Source: Alkalimarinus sediminis (GTDB taxonomy: Bacteria; Pseudomonadota; Gammaproteobacteria; Pseudomonadales; Oleiphilaceae). From it: a stretch of DNA of 64,000 bases. This document shows, in pieces, positions 24,498-35,362 of the stretch. The position numbers were made by a program, and so were the translations under genes. The stretch lies in the NCBI RefSeq assembly GCF_026427595.1, contig NZ_CP101527.1:2637501-2701500 (forward strand), in the 5' to 3' direction. The notes under the pieces were generated by a model. That model did not search any database. It was not told the DNA's origin and saw nothing but the letters and a program-made list of their open reading frames with translations. Within the stretch, counting starts at the first letter, position 1. Every line of letters begins with the position of its first letter.

Positions 24498-25820
24498 TTA
24501 AGAAACCTCTTGAAGGCCCTCCCTAACGAGCTGTTGTAACGTCACCTCTTGGAGTTGGCTCTTAAGCACCTGGTCGACCGTGTCCTGTAAGTTAGATAAG
24601 TTAGCGTTATACTTTAACCTGTCTGCCAGTTTTTCTTCATCAGCCCGAACGGCTTTTATCACATCCAATACCGAGATTTTATCAAGGGATGTACCTGGTA
24701 CAAGCTCATCACCATTGCCACCCGCCACTATTAGAATAGACTGTCGTAGCAGCTTGTCTGAGACTTCTCGCGTTAATACGGGTGGGACTGGTAGCAGCTC
24801 TTCGAGTTTCTGCTGAGTAATAGGCTTTTCTGATCGATCATAGCGCCTTGAAACCTCTTCCATAATAACCAAAGCCAAACTCTCTGAGACCTCAGGCGAT
24901 GCTTTCACTTCATAGTTACGAGTGATGCTATGAAAGTTTTGGTCATAATAGGCAATACTGGAACCCAGCAATAATATTAACCAACAGATATAGAGCCATA
25001 TTAATAGCACTATCCCGACCGCAAAACCTGAATAAATCGCTTCATATTGAGCTGAGCGCACGACAAACGACGCAAACAACACCCCTGTCATCTGCCAGGT
25101 AATACCACTAACAACACCTCCCACTAAAGCACTTTTAAAATGAACCTTAGTATTGGGCATAAACAGATAAACAAAAGTAAAGGCGACAATAATCAGTAAG
25201 AAGGGTGTTAATTTGCTTATGCTCGCAATTAGAAAGCCGAATGGCTCTATTTGCATAGCCTCATGAACAACTGATGAGTTCATAATCGTAGCGGTCACAC
25301 CAATAGCAGAAGCCATCAGTAGAGGGCCTACCATAATAACACTCAAGTAGTTACTAAAGCGCTGACTAATCGACCTTAACTGGGGCACGCGCCAGATATA
25401 GTTAAATGACCGCTCAATTTTTTGAACTAACGATATAACAGTGTAGATAAGCAGTATTAAACCAACAGAACCTAGCACGCCAACTTTGATGTTATCGACA
25501 AACCCCAGTACATTGTCTGCAATATCAACACCTTGTTGCCCCATCGGCTCGAAGAAGCTATATAACAGTGGGGTTAACTGGTTATGTACCCCCATCGCTT
25601 TCAATACAGAAAAACTCAATGCTAAAAGAGGCACAACCGACAGCATGGTGGTGTAAACAAGACTCATTGCATGCAACGTTAGATTGCCATTCAATACATC
25701 ACGAATAACAGCAAATAACACTCTTGCTATGCGGTGAATCCCCTGCATTACTAAGCCTAGTCCTTTTTGGCTGGAGAATAACCAATGCTCTACCTGCTCA
25801 ACTTTCGCCTTCAAATCCAT
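24498..25820 (-). CDS. yihY: YihY/UPF0761 family inner-membrane protein
   Basis: 440 residues. The family was once mislabelled ribonuclease BN. Five to six membrane helices lie within residues ~30-295 (LSVVPLLALSFSVLKAMGV, GSVGLILLIYTVISLVQKIE, FAVGIVLLIWLYICWLILLLGSSIAYYDQNFH). The FNYIWRV motif is typical. A cytoplasmic helical tail (~300-440) is longer than in E. coli YihY and contains a winged-helix-like region (EKPITQQKLEEL). The start lies 46 bases after the hybrid kinase stop, on the same strand, so the two may share a transcript. The function is unknown. Confidence 0.88.
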   Translation of the reverse strand: MDLKAKVEQVEHWLFSSQKGLGLVMQGIHRIARVLFAVIRDVLNGNLTLHAMSLVYTTMLSVVPLLALSFSVLKAMGVHNQLTPLLYSFFEPMGQQGVDIADNVLGFVDNIKVGVLGSVGLILLIYTVISLVQKIERSFNYIWRVPQLRSISQRFSNYLSVIMVGPLLMASAIGVTATIMNSSVVHEAMQIEPFGFLIASISKLTPFLLIIVAFTFVYLFMPNTKVHFKSALVGGVVSGITWQMTGVLFASFVVRSAQYEAIYSGFAVGIVLLIWLYICWLILLLGSSIAYYDQNFHSITRNYEVKASPEVSESLALVIMEEVSRRYDRSEKPITQQKLEELLPVPPVLTREVSDKLLRQSILIVAGGNGDELVPGTSLDKISVLDVIKAVRADEEKLADRLKYNANLSNLQDTVDQVLKSQLQEVTLQQLVREGLQEVS

Positions 25821-25866
25821 TTATGTTTCCAACAACTATTTACCCAGTACCGACATGCATTAAGTA

Positions 25867-28689
25867 TCACTTAGTCTCTTCTTTTTTTAGGTATTCATCA
25901 ATAAACACAAGCACTTTACTTAAATGGTCAACCACCCAAGGAAACCACTCCATCGCTTCTATTTGCTTGTGATCTTTTAGCTTTTGTTCCAAGTCGGCTG
26001 ATAGCTCTTGTAGCCGTTCAGCAGATATATTGGATGCACTTCCTTTAAGCGAGTGCGCTAAACGATACAGGGTTTCATCGTCTGACGCATCTAGGGCATC
26101 CATAAATTCAGATTCAAAGTTACAAAAACTCTCTTTAAAACTCTTAAAAATACGCGGAATTATCGTTGGATGAGATTTAAAACGTGCTTGAAGCTTATCC
26201 ATCGCTATAACCGTATCTGAAGAGACAGCAGAGGGGTTTTCACCTTGATCACTTTGGCCTAATTCGCTAGTAGCTGTTGATTCTGTATCGGACTCTTTCG
26301 GCAACACTTTTACCCCCGTATAACTATCGTTATTATTTTTACTAACTCTCACCCAGTACGAAAGCACTTTAAACAGTGTCTCACTATCAATGGGCTTTGT
26401 GAGAAAATCACTCATTCCAATTGCCAGGCAGCGTTTTTTCTCTTCTGTGGTGGCATTCGCCGTTAACGCGATAATCGGTAATGATTTACCATACTGCTCC
26501 CGAATGGCTTTGGTAGCGCCATACCCATCCATCACGGGCATATGAATATCCATCAGCACAGCATCATAAGTGATGGATTTATCCTCTAAACGGTTGAGCG
26601 CCTGCTCTCCATTATCAGCAACCCGCACAATAACACCTACTGACTCTAGCATTTCACGGGCGACTAACTGGTTAACTTGGTTATCTTCGACAACCAATAT
26701 CTTGGCGCCCTTTAGACTATCTTCTACAGAAACCTGAACAGCATTGGTATCGTGGTCTTTCGATTCCATAACCGCATATTTAAGAGAGTTAAATGCCCTG
26801 CGCTGCAAAATAGGTTTGGTTAATACAGCTGCGATATGTGTATTCTCTTCTTCAGATTCTATTTTATCTCGCTGACTAACCGATAAAATTGGCACTAATT
26901 TGTAGGCCGATAACAACTCTTTCTGTGCGATCTTTTCAGCTATTTCTGAAAAGCTCACTCTTATATTCACAATATCAATATAGATAATGACTTCAGCCTG
27001 AGCCGCTTTCGCACTTGATACGTGTAGTGTTGATGGAGGGAGTTCATCAAGAAAATGCAACAACGCTTCACCACTCTCTAAACGCTGAATATTCAAATCA
27101 GCATTACTAAAAATGGTAAATAGTTCATCGCAAGAGCGACTACTGCCAACGATGATGACGTTAGGCACGCAGCCTTCAAACATCTCTGATGGGCTTACAA
27201 TACGTTGCCCGTCCGGCACTGTGGCAAAGCTTGCGGTAAATGAGAATTCACTGCCGCTACCCAGCGTGCTTTTTACTCCAATTTCGCCATTCATTAATTC
27301 GACTAGGCGCTTACAAATAGTAAGGCCTAAACCAGTACCACCAAATCGCCGCGTAGTGGAGCCATCTGCCTGGGTGAATGAGTCAAATAAGGTGACTAAC
27401 GCATCTTCCGCAATACCAACGCCCGTGTCAGTAATAGTACCTCTGAGTAAAACCTGCTCAGTAGTTTGGCTCTCCAGGTCTATTTCAACAACAATCTCGC
27501 CTGTTTCAGTAAACTTAATTGCATTGCTGATTAGGTTAATGAGTACCTGGCTCAGTCTCATGGAATCCCCTTTCAAGCTATCTGGGATAACGGGAGAGAC
27601 TCGTACAATCATTTCAATGCCTTTGTTACCCGCAACAAAAGATTCAACATCTGCCACTTTCTCAATGGTTTCGGCCAGGGAAAACTCAACATTTTCCAGT
27701 TCTAATTTACCGGCTTCAATTTTTGAGAAATCTAGAATGTCATTAATGATGGCTAACAAAATATCAGCGGAGTTTCTTATGCGACTCAAGTAACCGCCTT
27801 GTTTAACGCTTAGTCGCGTTCTACTCAGCATCTCAGAAAGCCCCTGTATAGCATTCATCGGTGTGCGAATTTCATGGCTCATGTTGGCCAAAAACTCACT
27901 TTTAGCACTCGCTGTATGCTCGGCAATATCACGAGCTTCTTCTGCTTCTCGCTTAGCCGCTTCTAAAACAATATTTTTATCTTTAAGGGCCTGTTCGGCT
28001 TTATCCATGCCGACCAGGTTTTTGTTGTACTCTTCTATTAATGTTCCTAACTCATCTTTAGATTTCCATTCTACTAACTCTCTTTTACCGGTATTCTGAT
28101 ACGACAAAATAGAGGTATGTACCATTTTGAGAGGTTTCAGCACTGTAGCCTTCAAGGCAACGGTAAAACCCACCAGAAAAATAAACACATACAGAATAAA
28201 TAATATAAGTTCACTCAGAAGTGATGCTACTAACGAGTCGCCTACCTGACTCAAGTCTAGCTTAACCTCCAGAGTGCCTGTTTTAATAAGCTCTCCATCA
28301 TAGTCGTAAGTCACCTCTGCATTCACTGTCTCAAGCGTTGATATATCGTTCAGCTCTTTTGCCTCGCAGTCACCGACTTTGTGCAGCTGACGAACGACAT
28401 CACTGTAGCTTTCATACTCTTCAAGCTTTGCGCAGACAATATAATCTGACTCACTCAATGTTTTGACTAGCGATACAACTGTTTCTTTATCAAACTGCCA
28501 AACAGGTATTGATAACTGAGTAGCCAACAATTGCACCTCGCTACTCACATCATCTAAATGTCGTGCACGAAGTTCATCCGTTTTTAAATAGACATACACC
28601 ACATTTGCAAAAACCAAAAGCAATAACAGAGGCAGTGCCGCTGCCAATAAAAATTTTGCCAATAATGACGAATATAATGGGGGGTTCAT
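25867..28689 (-). CDS. Hybrid sensor histidine kinase (HisKA-HATPase-REC-HPt)
   Basis: 940 residues. Layout: membrane helix ~11-33, periplasmic sensor ~34-158, second helix ~160-182, HAMP-like linker and coiled coil, HisKA with phospho-acceptor His272 in SHEIRTPMNAIQG, HATPase (about 385-500, DTGVGIAEDAL and GGTGLGLTICKRLV), a degenerate receiver-like domain (~510-630), a true receiver (~655-775, ILVVEDNQVNQLVARE and LMDIHMPVMDGYG) and a C-terminal HPt domain (LAHSLKGSASN). This is the BarA-type phosphorelay organisation; the partner response regulator is not adjacent. The signal sensed is unknown. Confidence 0.93.
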   Translation of the reverse strand: MNPPLYSSLLAKFLLAAALPLLLLLVFANVVYVYLKTDELRARHLDDVSSEVQLLATQLSIPVWQFDKETVVSLVKTLSESDYIVCAKLEEYESYSDVVRQLHKVGDCEAKELNDISTLETVNAEVTYDYDGELIKTGTLEVKLDLSQVGDSLVASLLSELILFILYVFIFLVGFTVALKATVLKPLKMVHTSILSYQNTGKRELVEWKSKDELGTLIEEYNKNLVGMDKAEQALKDKNIVLEAAKREAEEARDIAEHTASAKSEFLANMSHEIRTPMNAIQGLSEMLSRTRLSVKQGGYLSRIRNSADILLAIINDILDFSKIEAGKLELENVEFSLAETIEKVADVESFVAGNKGIEMIVRVSPVIPDSLKGDSMRLSQVLINLISNAIKFTETGEIVVEIDLESQTTEQVLLRGTITDTGVGIAEDALVTLFDSFTQADGSTTRRFGGTGLGLTICKRLVELMNGEIGVKSTLGSGSEFSFTASFATVPDGQRIVSPSEMFEGCVPNVIIVGSSRSCDELFTIFSNADLNIQRLESGEALLHFLDELPPSTLHVSSAKAAQAEVIIYIDIVNIRVSFSEIAEKIAQKELLSAYKLVPILSVSQRDKIESEEENTHIAAVLTKPILQRRAFNSLKYAVMESKDHDTNAVQVSVEDSLKGAKILVVEDNQVNQLVAREMLESVGVIVRVADNGEQALNRLEDKSITYDAVLMDIHMPVMDGYGATKAIREQYGKSLPIIALTANATTEEKKRCLAIGMSDFLTKPIDSETLFKVLSYWVRVSKNNNDSYTGVKVLPKESDTESTATSELGQSDQGENPSAVSSDTVIAMDKLQARFKSHPTIIPRIFKSFKESFCNFESEFMDALDASDDETLYRLAHSLKGSASNISAERLQELSADLEQKLKDHKQIEAMEWFPWVVDHLSKVLVFIDEYLKKEETK

Positions 28690-28797
28690 CCAATATTTAC
28701 CTGTAGATAGCCGTCTCTATAGCATAGAAATCAAATGTTGTTTTTGCAAAGAACAACATTAAAAAACAGGTATTAAACCCTGTTGTGGTTGAGCGAA

Positions 28798-28902
28798 ATA
28801 TTATTCGCCCTGATATTTTTCGCCCTGATATTTTTCGCTCTGATATTTTTCGCCCTGATATTTTTCGCTCTGATATTTTTCGCTCTGATATTATTCGCCC
28901 TG
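28798..28902. repeat. Seven 15-bp tandem repeats at the 3' end of yjbQ
   Basis: Seven units of ATATTTTTCGCCCTG or close variants (C/T at one site; T to A in the first and last units) run from 28798 to 28902. The unit includes the last codons and stop of yjbQ on the minus strand (CAG GGC GAA TAA TAT). Being 15 bases, the array stays in frame with that gene. Confidence 0.9.
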
Positions 28903-29310
28903 AATAGTAGCGATAATACGTCTAGACCCGCCATAATTTCGATGCTCTCCTAGGTAAATTCCCTGCCACATTCCCAACTTTAAAGATCCGTTAGTGATAG
29001 GTATTGTCAGATCAGAGCCGATCGTTACCGATTTAATATGCGCGGGCATATCATCGCTCCCTTCTAGCGTGTGCTGATAGTATGCTGCATTCTCAGGGAC
29101 AAAATGATTAAAGTGGGCCTCCATATCATGCCGCACAGTCGGATCAGCGTTTTCGCAAATAGCCAACGAAGCAGACGTATGTTGAATAAACAGATGCAAA
29201 AGCCCCACCGACAGCGAGCTTAGCTCAGGCAGTTGAGCCGTAATATCACTGGTAACAAGATGAAACCCTCTACTCTTTTGAGCAATAGATAACTCTTTTT
29301 GAATCCACAT
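28891..29310 (-). CDS. YjbQ/UPF0047 family protein
   Basis: 139 residues, the normal size of this widespread family; some members show secondary thiamine-phosphate synthase activity, but the physiological role is unsettled. Typical motifs are LLHLFIQHTSASLAICENAD near residues 37-56 and GTWQGIYLGEHR-like GMWQGIYLGEHR near the C-terminus, with conserved His residues. Its stop codon is part of the first unit of a 15-bp minisatellite that continues downstream. The start of this gene follows the dehydrogenase stop by 15 bases, so the two are probably co-transcribed. Confidence 0.9.
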   Translation of the reverse strand: MWIQKELSIAQKSRGFHLVTSDITAQLPELSSLSVGLLHLFIQHTSASLAICENADPTVRHDMEAHFNHFVPENAAYYQHTLEGSDDMPAHIKSVTIGSDLTIPITNGSLKLGMWQGIYLGEHRNYGGSRRIIATIQGE

Positions 29311-29325
29311 TTCTCTTCCTGTTAT

Positions 29326-30291
29326 TCAAGCAACAAAGTGAGTTAATGAACCGTTTACAAAGTGCTGAATATTGTCTGCTGTCATATTAATCAATCTCTG
29401 TCTTGCCTCTTTGCTTGCCCAGGCGCAGTGAGGAGTCACGATTAGATTAGGAATATCAGTAGCCAAGAGCGGATTACCATCTACGGGAGGCTCCACACTG
29501 AGTACATCGGTTGCCGCACCAGCTATTATATGTTGCCTGAGCGCACGAGCGAGTGCCTCTTCATCAATTAATCCGCCTCTTGAAGTATTAACAATAATGG
29601 CATCAGGTTTCATCAAGCCCAGTTCGCGCGAACCAATCATTTTATGGGTATCGCCACTCAAAAGGCAGTGCAAGGAGACTACGTCCGACTGTCTCAGCAG
29701 TTCGTCCAGCGACACTCGATGTACGTTCTCCTGATTCAGCGCTCTCCTCTCCCCCTGTCGCGCACCTATCAGTACATTCATGCCAAACGCTTGAGCCATC
29801 TGCGCTACACCTTGGCCTAACTCACCATAACCTATAACCCCTAACGTTTTACCCTCTAGCTCTCGTATTGGGTGCCCCATTAAACAAAAGGTTTCGCTTT
29901 TTGCCCATAAGCCTGACTTTACATCCGCTACATAGTTAAGCAGGTTATTAGACAGTGCCAAAATCAGCGAAAACGTATGCTGCACAACCGTTGCTCTGCC
30001 GTAACCCGTCACATTTACGACTCTTACGCCGTATTTCTTAGCAGCCATTAAATCAATATTGTTGGTGCCCGTTGCGGTAACGGCAATAAGCTTTAAATCT
30101 GGCGCGTGTTCTAGCTCCGCCTCACCTAGCAGAACTTTATTGACGATAACAATATCATGGCCTTGAATCCGCTCTGATACTTGCTCAGGCTCGGTTACCC
30201 CATAGTGAGAAAGCGTGTTGACATGGGCCCCCAAACATTCAAGCGCCACCCCTTCACCTAAGCTTGCTGCATCTAATATAACCGCTTTCAT
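29326..30291 (-). CDS. D-2-hydroxyacid dehydrogenase (glycerate/hydroxypyruvate type)
   Basis: 321 residues. It is an NAD(P)-dependent dehydrogenase of the D-isomer 2-hydroxyacid family. It has the N-terminal substrate domain (VTATGTNNIDLMAAKKYG), the nucleotide-binding motif LGVIGYGELGQGVA (about 150-163), the catalytic NTSRGGLIDEEAL region with Arg and the TPHCAW segment with the catalytic His. The pattern is closest to glycerate dehydrogenase/hydroxypyruvate reductase (HprA-like), but the exact substrate cannot be set from sequence. It lies upstream of yjbQ in one transcriptional unit. Confidence 0.88.
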   Translation of the reverse strand: MKAVILDAASLGEGVALECLGAHVNTLSHYGVTEPEQVSERIQGHDIVIVNKVLLGEAELEHAPDLKLIAVTATGTNNIDLMAAKKYGVRVVNVTGYGRATVVQHTFSLILALSNNLLNYVADVKSGLWAKSETFCLMGHPIRELEGKTLGVIGYGELGQGVAQMAQAFGMNVLIGARQGERRALNQENVHRVSLDELLRQSDVVSLHCLLSGDTHKMIGSRELGLMKPDAIIVNTSRGGLIDEEALARALRQHIIAGAATDVLSVEPPVDGNPLLATDIPNLIVTPHCAWASKEARQRLINMTADNIQHFVNGSLTHFVA

Positions 30292-30549
30292 TTAATATCC
30301 TTCTTTAATTTTATAGCTCAAATTTTCATTATGGATAGCGAACTAAACATTACCATTTCTGTCCAATTTTAAAAATCTCGACTAACCTAATAACAACAAG
30401 ATGCCTTTAAATTTGGAATAACCACCGCTCTGTCAAGACTACCACGATAGTCTCTGCCGGGTTGAAATAAGGCGTAGACTATTAATACAAAGTGACAACC
30501 GTACTGAGGAAAAGATCGTGTAAGTTTGGAACATATTCTAGGGGGCTAT

Positions 30550-32472
30550 ATGAGTATATTTAATCACTTCCAGTCGCGATATGAATCGACGAAGCATGAA
30601 GAGTATACACTCGAAGAGTACTTAAAAATCTGTAAAGATGACCCTTCTGCTTACGCCACTGCCGCTGAGCGAATCCTACTCGCAATTGGCGAACCCGAGC
30701 TAATCGACACCTCGAAAGACCCCCGTCTCAGCCGGATTTTCTCTAATAAAATTATCAAACGCTATCAAGAGTTCGACGACTTTTTCGGTATGGAAGAGTG
30801 CGTTGAGCAGATGGTCTCATTCTTCAAACATGCAGCTCAGGGCTTGGAAGAGAAGAAGCAGATTCTCTACCTGCTAGGGCCTGTCGGTGGCGGTAAGTCT
30901 TCGCTAGCCGAAAAACTCAAGCATCTGATGCAGAAAGTCCCCTTCTATGCAATCAAAGGCTCCCCTGTGCAAGAGTCCCCGCTGGCACTGTTTGATGCAG
31001 ATGAAGATGGCCCAATTTTAGAAGATGAGTACGGTATCCCCCGCCGCTACCTCAGCTCTATCATGTCCCCTTGGGCGGTTAAACGCCTGCATGAATTCAA
31101 TGGTGATATCAGCCAGTTTAGAGTGGTTAAGCTCTGGCCCTCTATTCTTGATCAAGTCGCCATATCCAAAACCGAGCCCGGCGATGAAAACAATCAGGAT
31201 ATATCGTCACTGGTGGGCAAAGTGAATATTCGAATGTTAGAAGAGTACCCACAAGACGACCCGGACGCTTACAGCTTTAGTGGCGGTTTATGTCGAGCCA
31301 ACCAAGGTTTAATGGAGTTTGTGGAGATGTTCAAAGCCCCTATTAAGGTGCTTCACCCACTATTAACGGCTACCCAAGAAGGCAACTATAACACCACAGA
31401 GGGGATGAGTTCGGTGCCCTTTGAAGGCATCATCTTAGCCCACTCCAACGAGTCTGAGTGGCAGTCATTTCGTAATAACAAAAACAATGAAGCGTTTCTA
31501 GACCGTATCTATATCGTAAAAGTGCCCTACTGTTTGCGCGTCACGGAAGAGATTAAGATCTACGATAAGCTACTTAAAAACAGCTCACTGTCTAACGCCC
31601 ATTGCGCCCCTGATACATTGGCAATGCTCGGTCAGTTCTCGGTTCTTTCACGGCTCAATGAACCAGAAAACTCCAGCGTATTCTCGAAAATGAAAGTCTA
31701 CGATGGACAAAATATTAAAGACACCGACCCTAAGGCTAAGTCTATTCAGGAGTACAAAGACTCGGCCGGAGTTAATGAAGGCATGGAGGGGTTATCCACC
31801 CGCTTTGCATTTAAAATACTCTCCAAGGTGTTTAACTTTGATACCACCGAAGTAGCCGCCAACCCCGTTCATCTTTTATATGTTCTCGAAAAACAGATCG
31901 AGCAGGAGCAATTTCCACCCGAAGTTGCAGAGCGTTATCTGCGCTACATTAAGGAATATCTCGCTCCTCACTATGTTGAGTTTATTGGCAAAGAGATACA
32001 AACCGCCTATCTCGAGTCTTACTCTGAGTATGGTCAGAATATTTTCGATCGTTATGTCACCTACGCGGATTTCTGGATACAAGACCAGGAATATAGAGAC
32101 CCTGAAACCGGCGAGATTCTCAATCGCGCGTCTATTAATGAAGAGCTAGAGAAAATCGAAAAGCCCGCTGGAATCAGTAACCCTAAAGATTTCAGAAATG
32201 AAATCGTCAACTTTGTCCTCCGGGCTAGAGCCAATAACAATGGTAACAACCCCTCATGGCTGAGCTATGAAAAACTGAGAACCGTTATCGAGAAGAAAAT
32301 GTTCTCAAATACAGAAGACCTATTACCGGTTATATCCTTCAATGCAAAAGCGTCCAACGAAGACAAAACCAAGCACGAAGAGTTTGTCGACAGGATGATA
32401 GACCGAGGCTACACCGAGAAACAGGTTCGCCTACTGGCTGAGTGGTATCTCAGGGTGCGCAAGTCACAGTAG
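30550..32472 (+). CDS. prkA: PrkA family AAA+ protein kinase/protease (YeaG)
   Basis: 640 residues from the ATG at 30550, which follows AGGGGG; an upstream in-frame TTG (30526) lacks such a site. E. coli YeaG has 644 residues. An AAA+ domain carries the Walker A LLGPVGGGKSSLAEKL (about residue 110) and a C-terminal PrkA kinase-like domain follows. The protein acts in starvation and stress adaptation and is usually encoded with YeaH and SpoVR, as here. A 258-base upstream region contains a GACTA-CCACGA-TAGTC inverted repeat near 30439 and no other gene. Confidence 0.95.
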   Translation: MSIFNHFQSRYESTKHEEYTLEEYLKICKDDPSAYATAAERILLAIGEPELIDTSKDPRLSRIFSNKIIKRYQEFDDFFGMEECVEQMVSFFKHAAQGLEEKKQILYLLGPVGGGKSSLAEKLKHLMQKVPFYAIKGSPVQESPLALFDADEDGPILEDEYGIPRRYLSSIMSPWAVKRLHEFNGDISQFRVVKLWPSILDQVAISKTEPGDENNQDISSLVGKVNIRMLEEYPQDDPDAYSFSGGLCRANQGLMEFVEMFKAPIKVLHPLLTATQEGNYNTTEGMSSVPFEGIILAHSNESEWQSFRNNKNNEAFLDRIYIVKVPYCLRVTEEIKIYDKLLKNSSLSNAHCAPDTLAMLGQFSVLSRLNEPENSSVFSKMKVYDGQNIKDTDPKAKSIQEYKDSAGVNEGMEGLSTRFAFKILSKVFNFDTTEVAANPVHLLYVLEKQIEQEQFPPEVAERYLRYIKEYLAPHYVEFIGKEIQTAYLESYSEYGQNIFDRYVTYADFWIQDQEYRDPETGEILNRASINEELEKIEKPAGISNPKDFRNEIVNFVLRARANNNGNNPSWLSYEKLRTVIEKKMFSNTEDLLPVISFNAKASNEDKTKHEEFVDRMIDRGYTEKQVRLLAEWYLRVRKSQ

Positions 32473-32528
32473 TCAGCGCTGTCTTGTAGTACCAAAGGTA
32501 GTTGAGAAGGGTATATAGGAGAGGGCCT

Positions 32529-33824
32529 ATGGGGATGACCCATGTTATCGACCGTCGTCTAAACGGTAAGAACAAAAGCGCAGTTAATCGCGAACGCTTT
32601 CTAAAACGCTATCGCCACCATATTAAGAAAGCGGTTTCAGACGCCATTGATAAGCGCAGTATCACCGATATAGAGCGGGGTGAGAGTGTGAGCATCCCCA
32701 CCAAAGATATTGCCGAGCCGGTATTTCGACATGGCCAGGGAGGCAAGCGAGAGGCGATTCACCCCGGCAACAAGGAGTTTATCGCTGGCGACACCCTACC
32801 CAAACCACCCTCAGGTGCCGGTGGCGGCAGCGGAGCTGGTGATGCCAGCGACTCTGGTGAAGGCATGGACGAATTCGTTTTCAACATATCTCAGGAAGAG
32901 TTTCTTGATTTTATGTTTGAAGACCTGGAACTCCCCAACCTCATCAAAAAACAACTGAAAGATACCACCTCTTATAAATATGTTAGAGCGGGTTATTCAA
33001 GTAAAGGAGTACCCGCCAAAATCAACATTGTTCGCTCTCTTAGGGGCGCCTATGCCCGCCGTATTGCTCTGACTGGAAAATCCCGCGAGGCGATCCGCAA
33101 ATTGGAGGAGCAATTAAAAGCACTAGAGGCCGCGCCAGACGTCAAAGACCCTGCATTTAGCAATCAAGACCTAATTAAAAGCCTCAAAGAGGAGATTCAA
33201 CGGCTCAAAGACCGGGTTAAAAAGATCCCCTGGATAGACGAGTTTGACCTTAAGTTCAACCAACATGTTAAGCAGCCCATCCCTTCCACCAGCGCCGTCA
33301 TGTTTTGCCTGATGGACGTTTCAGGCTCGATGAGCCAGATGCATAAAGATATCGCGAAACGATTTTTTATCTTGCTCTATATGTTCTTAAAACGTAACTA
33401 TCAAAAAATTGATGTGGTCTTTATTCGCCATCACACCAGCGCCAAAGAAGTGGATGAGGAAGAGTTTTTCTACTCTCGAGAAACCGGTGGCACGATTGTA
33501 TCCAGTGCACTCAAGCTAATGAACGAGGTCATGGAGAAGCGCTACCCAGCCAGCAACTGGAATATCTATGCAGCACAGGCATCAGACGGTGACAACTGGA
33601 GTGACGACTCCCCCTTATGCGGCAAATTGCTCAGCGAAAAAATACTGCCTATGGTGCAGTACTACTCCTATATCGAGATCACACCACACGAACACCAAAT
33701 GCTGTGGCATGAATACGAAAAACTCAGTGGCCAATTTCAAGATAGCTTTGCTATGCAGCAAATTGTCGATGCTGGCGATATATATCCGGTTTTTCGTCAC
33801 TTGTTTCAGAGGAAGCACGCATGA
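32529..33824 (+). CDS. yeaH: YeaH/DUF444 family protein with VWA-like domain
   Basis: 431 residues from the ATG at 32529, 6 bases after AGGAGA; the ATG two codons later ([15 protein letters not shown] context) is also possible, and a TTG at 32502 is unlikely. E. coli YeaH has 427 residues. Conserved features: [20 protein letters not shown] at the N-terminus, a glycine-rich linker near residues 95-115, a coiled coil (~190-235) and a von Willebrand-like MIDAS segment LMDVSGSMS with QASDGDNW. It works with PrkA and SpoVR in stationary-phase response; the molecular role is unknown. It overlaps spoVR by 4 bases. Confidence 0.94.
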   Translation: MGMTHVIDRRLNGKNKSAVNRERFLKRYRHHIKKAVSDAIDKRSITDIERGESVSIPTKDIAEPVFRHGQGGKREAIHPGNKEFIAGDTLPKPPSGAGGGSGAGDASDSGEGMDEFVFNISQEEFLDFMFEDLELPNLIKKQLKDTTSYKYVRAGYSSKGVPAKINIVRSLRGAYARRIALTGKSREAIRKLEEQLKALEAAPDVKDPAFSNQDLIKSLKEEIQRLKDRVKKIPWIDEFDLKFNQHVKQPIPSTSAVMFCLMDVSGSMSQMHKDIAKRFFILLYMFLKRNYQKIDVVFIRHHTSAKEVDEEEFFYSRETGGTIVSSALKLMNEVMEKRYPASNWNIYAAQASDGDNWSDDSPLCGKLLSEKILPMVQYYSYIEITPHEHQMLWHEYEKLSGQFQDSFAMQQIVDAGDIYPVFRHLFQRKHA

Positions 33825-35362
33825 GCCAATCGCCGATTTCAACAGGGTCTGAGTGGACATTTGAGCTTATAGAGCAATACGACGAAGAGATTGCCAAAAT
33901 CGCCGAGGAGTTCAAGCTCGATACCTATCCTAATCAAATTGAAGTCATCAGCGCTGAACAAATGATGGATGCCTACTCGTCTGTCGGTATGCCTGTAGGC
34001 TATCATCACTGGTCTTTCGGTAAGCAGTTTTTAAATACCTCTAAGCGGTATAAGCGCGGTCAAATGGGCTTGGCTTATGAGATCGTCATCAATTCTGACC
34101 CTTGTATTGCCTATTTGATGGAAGAGAACACCATTACTATGCAGGCATTGGTGATTGCTCATGCAGCCTATGGTCACAACTCATTTTTTAAAGGCAATTA
34201 CCTGTTTAAAACCTGGACAGACGCCAGTGCTATTATCGACTATCTACTGTTTGCTCGGAACTATATTTCAAAATGCGAAGAGAGACACGGGCTTGAAACC
34301 GTTGAGAAATTTCTGGATTCCTGCCATGCCATTATGAATTATGGCGTTGATCGTTATAAACGCCCTCCTCCCATTTCGGCAGAAGAAGAAAAGAATCGAC
34401 AACAGGAGCGTGAAGAGTACCTACAGCAGCAAGTGAACGAACTTTGGCTTACCTTCCCCACTAAGCCAGGAAAAGAAAAGTCCGGCAAGCAGAGAAGGTT
34501 CCCCAAGGAGCCACAAGAAAACCTGCTCTACTTCATCGAAAAAAATGCCCCTCTATTAGAGCCTTGGCAACGAGAAATAGTCAGAATTGTGCGGAAGATA
34601 GCTCAATACTTCTACCCGCAACGACAGACCCAAGTGATGAACGAAGGTTGGGCAACCTTCTGGCACTACACGATACTCAATCGACTCTATGATAAAGGGC
34701 TGGTAACTGACGGGTTTATGATCGAGTTTTTACAATCCCACACCGCCGTTACCTACCAACCACCCTTTGACAGTCCTTGGTACAGCGGTATTAACCCTTA
34801 TACGTTGGGGTTTGCCATGTATCAGGATATTCGTCGTATATGCGAAGCACCTACAGATGAAGACAAGCAATGGTTCCCCGACATCGCGGGCAGCGACTGG
34901 TTAACCACCCTCCATTTTGCAATGGAGAACTTTAAAGATGAGAGTTTTATTCTTCAGTTTCTATCGCCGAAAGTGATTCGTGACCTCAAGCTATTCTCTA
35001 TCATGGATGATGATATGGAGAACGAATACCATGTAAAAGCAATACACGACGAAAATGGCTATCAGCTCGTTCGGGAGCAGTTAGCGAGACAGTACAACCT
35101 AAGCTACAACGAACCGAACATACAAGTATGGAATGTCGATATCAGAGGTGATAGATCGCTAACTCTCAGGCATATTCCGGTCGATAGAGTCCCCATGGGG
35201 CCAGATACCGAAGATGTACTGAAACACATACATCGGCTGTGGGGGTTTGATATTCATTTGGAGAGCGTCGTAAGTGACAATAAAGGCGGCAGTAAAGTGG
35301 TCGACGACTATCACTGCCCACCACTTGACGATTCGCTATTGATAAAAGATAACGGAAGCTAA
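33821..35362 (+). CDS. ycgB: SpoVR family protein (YcgB)
   Basis: 513 residues; E. coli YcgB has 510. The start ATGA overlaps the yeaH stop, showing translational coupling. Typical family stretches are [14 protein letters not shown] near residues 47-60, [24 protein letters not shown] and [14 protein letters not shown], with conserved His/Glu residues that resemble a metal-binding helix. SpoVR is needed for spore cortex formation in Bacillus; in Gammaproteobacteria it is part of the PrkA-YeaH-SpoVR stress module. Biochemical activity is not established. Confidence 0.95.
   Translation: MSQSPISTGSEWTFELIEQYDEEIAKIAEEFKLDTYPNQIEVISAEQMMDAYSSVGMPVGYHHWSFGKQFLNTSKRYKRGQMGLAYEIVINSDPCIAYLMEENTITMQALVIAHAAYGHNSFFKGNYLFKTWTDASAIIDYLLFARNYISKCEERHGLETVEKFLDSCHAIMNYGVDRYKRPPPISAEEEKNRQQEREEYLQQQVNELWLTFPTKPGKEKSGKQRRFPKEPQENLLYFIEKNAPLLEPWQREIVRIVRKIAQYFYPQRQTQVMNEGWATFWHYTILNRLYDKGLVTDGFMIEFLQSHTAVTYQPPFDSPWYSGINPYTLGFAMYQDIRRICEAPTDEDKQWFPDIAGSDWLTTLHFAMENFKDESFILQFLSPKVIRDLKLFSIMDDDMENEYHVKAIHDENGYQLVREQLARQYNLSYNEPNIQVWNVDIRGDRSLTLRHIPVDRVPMGPDTEDVLKHIHRLWGFDIHLESVVSDNKGGSKVVDDYHCPPLDDSLLIKDNGS

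Noticed and set aside
27113-27793. 226-codon plus-strand frame inside the hybrid kinase gene
   Set aside because: It is antisense to conserved HATPase/HisKA coding sequence, with Ser/Pro-rich composition typical of a shadow frame.
28798-28902. Regular repeats considered as a CRISPR array
   Set aside because: Units are 15 bp and directly tandem with no spacers, and no cas genes are present; the same holds for 45165-45290 and 24417-24495.
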